A stretch of 7,061 nt of DNA, from positions 1 through 7,061 of the forward strand of contig CAIQJD010000324.1 in assembly GCA_903872005.1 (NCBI GenBank), read 5' to 3'. The notes below the pieces were generated by a model. The model had not been told where the DNA came from and did no database searches. It saw nothing but the letters and a program-made list of their open reading frames with translations. This DNA comes from an uncultured bacterium. Its GTDB lineage: Bacteria; Chloroflexota; Anaerolineae; JACIWP01. Position 1 is the first letter of the stretch; every line of letters starts with the position of its first letter. The position numbers and the translations under genes were made by a program. Positions 5,667 through 7,061 of this stretch are shown here, in pieces.

Positions 5667-6731
5667 CTACTCCGCTGGCAGCAGATCGAGGATGACGATT
5701 TCCGGCCGGCACAGGAAGCGCAGGCGCGGAGCCTGGTCGCGTTCCATGCCCACGCCGCGTGAGACGAGCAGCCACTTGCCCGGCGCGATCTCGGTCAGGC
5801 CGGCGCCCCAGGCGCGCGGCACCTCCGCCAGGATCGTCAGCGCGCCCACGACCGGCAGGCGCACCTGGCCGCCATGCGTATGGCCGGCGATCAGCAGGTC
5901 GGCCTGCACCGCGCCGCGGCTGAAGTTGGGCGTATGCCCCAGGACGATATGGTACTTCTCTTGCCGGCCGACGGCCAGCGCCGTATTGGCCGAATCGTCG
6001 AAGGTCAGGCCGGTCAATACCAGCGGCCCCAGATCGAGGCTCTCGCTCGTCTCGAAGAGTCGCGCCGGCGTGTCGGCGAAAATATCGGCCAGCCGGCCGC
6101 GCCATTCCACATTGCCGCCGATGGCATAGACCCCCAGGGGCGCGTGGAGGTTGACGCGGCGCAGGATGGCATTCAACCCGTTCACGTCGCGGGTGTAGTC
6201 GGCCGGCATCGCCTGCTGGACATAGTCGCCGCCGAAGAGAATCAGATCGGGAGCCTCGGCTTGCGCGCGTTGCAAGGCTTGCTCCTCGTATGCTCCCGGC
6301 GCGTCGGTCTGTATGTCCGTGAGGATGGCAATGCGTAGCGGCGCGCCGAGCCTGGCGCTGTGCACGGTATAGCGGCTGACTTGCAACTGCTGCGGCTCCA
6401 CCAGGAAGGCATCGCCGGCAATCAGGAGGAGGACGGCGACCAGGGCGATGGCTGCACAGGCGAAGGCGCGCCGGCGCGCCCAGAGGAGATAGGCCGCGGC
6501 GAGCAGGAACGCCGGCGTCTGAAAGAAGACCGCCCAGGTCAAAAGGCGCAGACGTCCGAAGCCACTGAGCGGCAGCGGGATGGACGCCATGAAGGCCAGC
6601 GCTCCCAGGACAACCGCGGAGACGATGACGTGGACGGCCGGGTAGGGCGTCTGGCGCAGCCGGCGCAAGGCCAGCATGACGAAGACGGCCAGGAAGAGAT
6701 TGTAGCCGAAGGTGATCCAGTGGATGAGCAT
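5667..6731 (-). CDS. Membrane-anchored metallophosphoesterase with altered active site
   Basis: A 354-residue protein with four N-terminal hydrophobic segments (about 4-22, 32-52, 62-84 and 90-110) and a calcineurin-like phosphoesterase domain from about 131, as in YkuE/YaeI-like proteins. Positive clusters after the first and third segments (RRLR, RRR) put those loops in the cytoplasm, so the catalytic domain should face outside. Motifs in order are TDIQ (D139, Q141 for the usual DxH histidine), GGDY (D169), GGNVEW (N207, with V208 where GNHE has its catalytic histidine), LGHTPN (H266) and AGHTHGGQ (H284, H286). Two usual histidines are thus absent while the rest of the metal site and the fold are kept. 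I believe related proteins with a DIQTD motif exist, so the first change may mark a subfamily. The start at 6731 follows the preceding stop by one base, suggesting coupled translation. Phosphodiester or phospholipid-type substrates are possible; none is shown. Confidence 0.85.
   Translation of the reverse strand: MLIHWITFGYNLFLAVFVMLALRRLRQTPYPAVHVIVSAVVLGALAFMASIPLPLSGFGRLRLLTWAVFFQTPAFLLAAAYLLWARRRAFACAAIALVAVLLLIAGDAFLVEPQQLQVSRYTVHSARLGAPLRIAILTDIQTDAPGAYEEQALQRAQAEAPDLILFGGDYVQQAMPADYTRDVNGLNAILRRVNLHAPLGVYAIGGNVEWRGRLADIFADTPARLFETSESLDLGPLVLTGLTFDDSANTALAVGRQEKYHIVLGHTPNFSRGAVQADLLIAGHTHGGQVRLPVVGALTILAEVPRAWGAGLTEIAPGKWLLVSRGVGMERDQAPRLRFLCRPEIVILDLLPAE
6465..6480. repeat. Sixteen-base perfect palindrome inside the phosphoesterase gene
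   Basis: GGCGCGCCGGCGCGCC is identical to its own reverse complement and consists of two abutting copies of the eight-base palindrome GGCGCGCC with a GCCGGC at the centre. It encodes the ARRRA stretch (W84-A-R-R-R-A) between membrane segments three and four. It may simply reflect arginine and alanine codons in high-GC DNA. Confidence 0.7.
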
Positions 6732-6735
6732 GTCA
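6729..6735 (-). other. Stop-start junction TGA-c-ATG
   Basis: On the minus strand the oxidoreductase stop TGA (6735-6733) is followed by one base and then the phosphoesterase ATG (6731-6729). A GGAG sits about 13 bases upstream, farther than usual, so terminating ribosomes probably restart here. This supports co-transcription of the two genes. Confidence 0.7.
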
Positions 6736-7061
6736 GAGGGGCAGCTCCACCGCCTGGCCGGCGCGCGCCGATTGCAGGCTCGCCTGGCACAATGCCACCG
6801 CCGCCATGCCATCGGCGCCGGTGATGGGCGGCGGCCGGCGCTCCAGGATGGCCTCAATGAAGCCCTGATTCTGGTCGGTGTAAGCCTGCAGCCGGCCCGG
6901 GTCCAGCGGGTTGTAGGGGTCAAAGGCCGGCTGCTCATAGAGCCGCTGCCACGCGCCGCCGGCGGCCCAATCCAAATGCGTATAGCCGTCGAAGTCGAGC
7001 AGGCCGGCGTCGCCGATAGCCTGACTGTGGAACTCGCTGTGCGGGAAGGTCACGCCGGGCA
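6733..7061 (-). CDS. Gfo/Idh/MocA-family oxidoreductase, C-terminal fragment
   Basis: The C-terminal 108 residues of a gene cut by the right edge of the window; its N-terminal NAD(P)-binding domain is not seen. The fragment matches the substrate domain of Gfo/Idh/MocA dehydrogenases: an AIGDAGLLDFDGYTHL block near the start (the usual 'Gs.G.l.ld' strand), then DQNQGFIEAILERRPPP, and the highly typical closing stretch ITGADGMAAVALCQASLQSA followed by G-x-x-V-x-L-P. Members oxidise or reduce sugars, inositols and related polyols with NAD(P). The frame is open to the edge (P-G-V-T-F-P-H reads through), so the GTG at 7053 is an internal codon, not a start. It is followed by the membrane phosphoesterase gene with a one-base junction. 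The substrate cannot be judged from this part. Confidence 0.85.
   Translation of the reverse strand, partial: PGVTFPHSEFHSQAIGDAGLLDFDGYTHLDWAAGGAWQRLYEQPAFDPYNPLDPGRLQAYTDQNQGFIEAILERRPPPITGADGMAAVALCQASLQSARAGQAVELPL

Larger units (their letters stand above)
133..7008. repeat. Highly iterated palindrome GCCGGC
   Basis: By hand count the six-base palindrome GCCGGC occurs about 81 times between 133 and 7008, roughly once per 87 bases. At about one third G and one third C, chance would give about nine. It falls in all reading frames, in genes on both strands and in intergenic DNA. It is densest around 5010-5153 (about five copies in 144 bases) and sparsest in the nucleotidase-family gene (about nine in 1488 bases). 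It often occurs as the longer forms GGCCGGC or CGCCGGCG. The count was made by eye and may be off by a few. Confidence 0.75.

Noticed and set aside
6732..6938. Longer start for the membrane phosphoesterase at 6938
   Set aside because: It overlaps the oxidoreductase C-terminus in another frame, and the added residues are a Ser/Arg/Pro-rich shadow.
7051..7053. GTG as start of the oxidoreductase gene
   Set aside because: The frame continues to the window edge, and a real family member needs an N-terminal NAD(P)-binding domain; this GTG is an internal valine codon.
1..7061. CRISPR array, insertion sequence or phage signal
   Set aside because: No spaced direct repeats, transposase or integrase motifs, or terminal inverted repeats were seen; the frequent GCCGGC copies are irregularly spaced and too short for an array.

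Overview
This 7061-base window looks like chromosomal DNA of a high-GC bacterium (about two thirds G+C by eye). It has ordinary Shine-Dalgarno sites, at least one near-consensus sigma70-type promoter and tightly packed metabolic genes. The gene families would suit a member of the Chloroflexota, but that is an impression from families and base composition, not a demonstrated assignment. I see no phage, transposon, CRISPR, tRNA or rRNA signal.

Layout, left to right: (1) 1-124 is a gene-free left edge with two small hairpins. (2) Three minus-strand genes, read from right to left, form a compact operon: a cytoplasmic 5'-nucleotidase-family metallophosphatase (2821-4308), an N-acyl-D-amino-acid deacylase-type amidohydrolase (1219-2802) and a DUF4432 aldose-1-epimerase-like protein (125-1192). 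The gaps are 18 and 26 bases. (3) Upstream of them by 65 bases on the same strand is a TMEM175/DUF1211-type six-helix ion channel (4374-5009). (4) 5010-5153 is a divergent promoter region. A TTGACA-17-TATACT promoter drives the channel gene, and perhaps the three genes behind it. A weaker promoter drives a plus-strand gene for an unrecognised tryptophan-rich 165-residue protein (5154-5651). (5) Converging on that gene, with a 15-base gap, is a minus-strand pair: a membrane-anchored metallophosphoesterase (5667-6731) and, upstream and cut by the window edge, the C-terminus of a Gfo/Idh/MocA-family oxidoreductase (6733-7061). The stop and start of that pair are one base apart.

The three operon genes together suggest breakdown or salvage of a compound carrying a phosphate ester, an N-acyl or amide bond and a sugar, but the actual substrate cannot be read from sequence. 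The oddest points are: the palindrome GCCGGC occurs about 80 times in 7 kb, several-fold more than base composition predicts and in a manner reminiscent of cyanobacterial HIP1; the membrane metallophosphoesterase has lost two of the usual histidines (DxH to DxQ, GNHE to GNVE); and the Trp-rich protein belongs to no family I can name.
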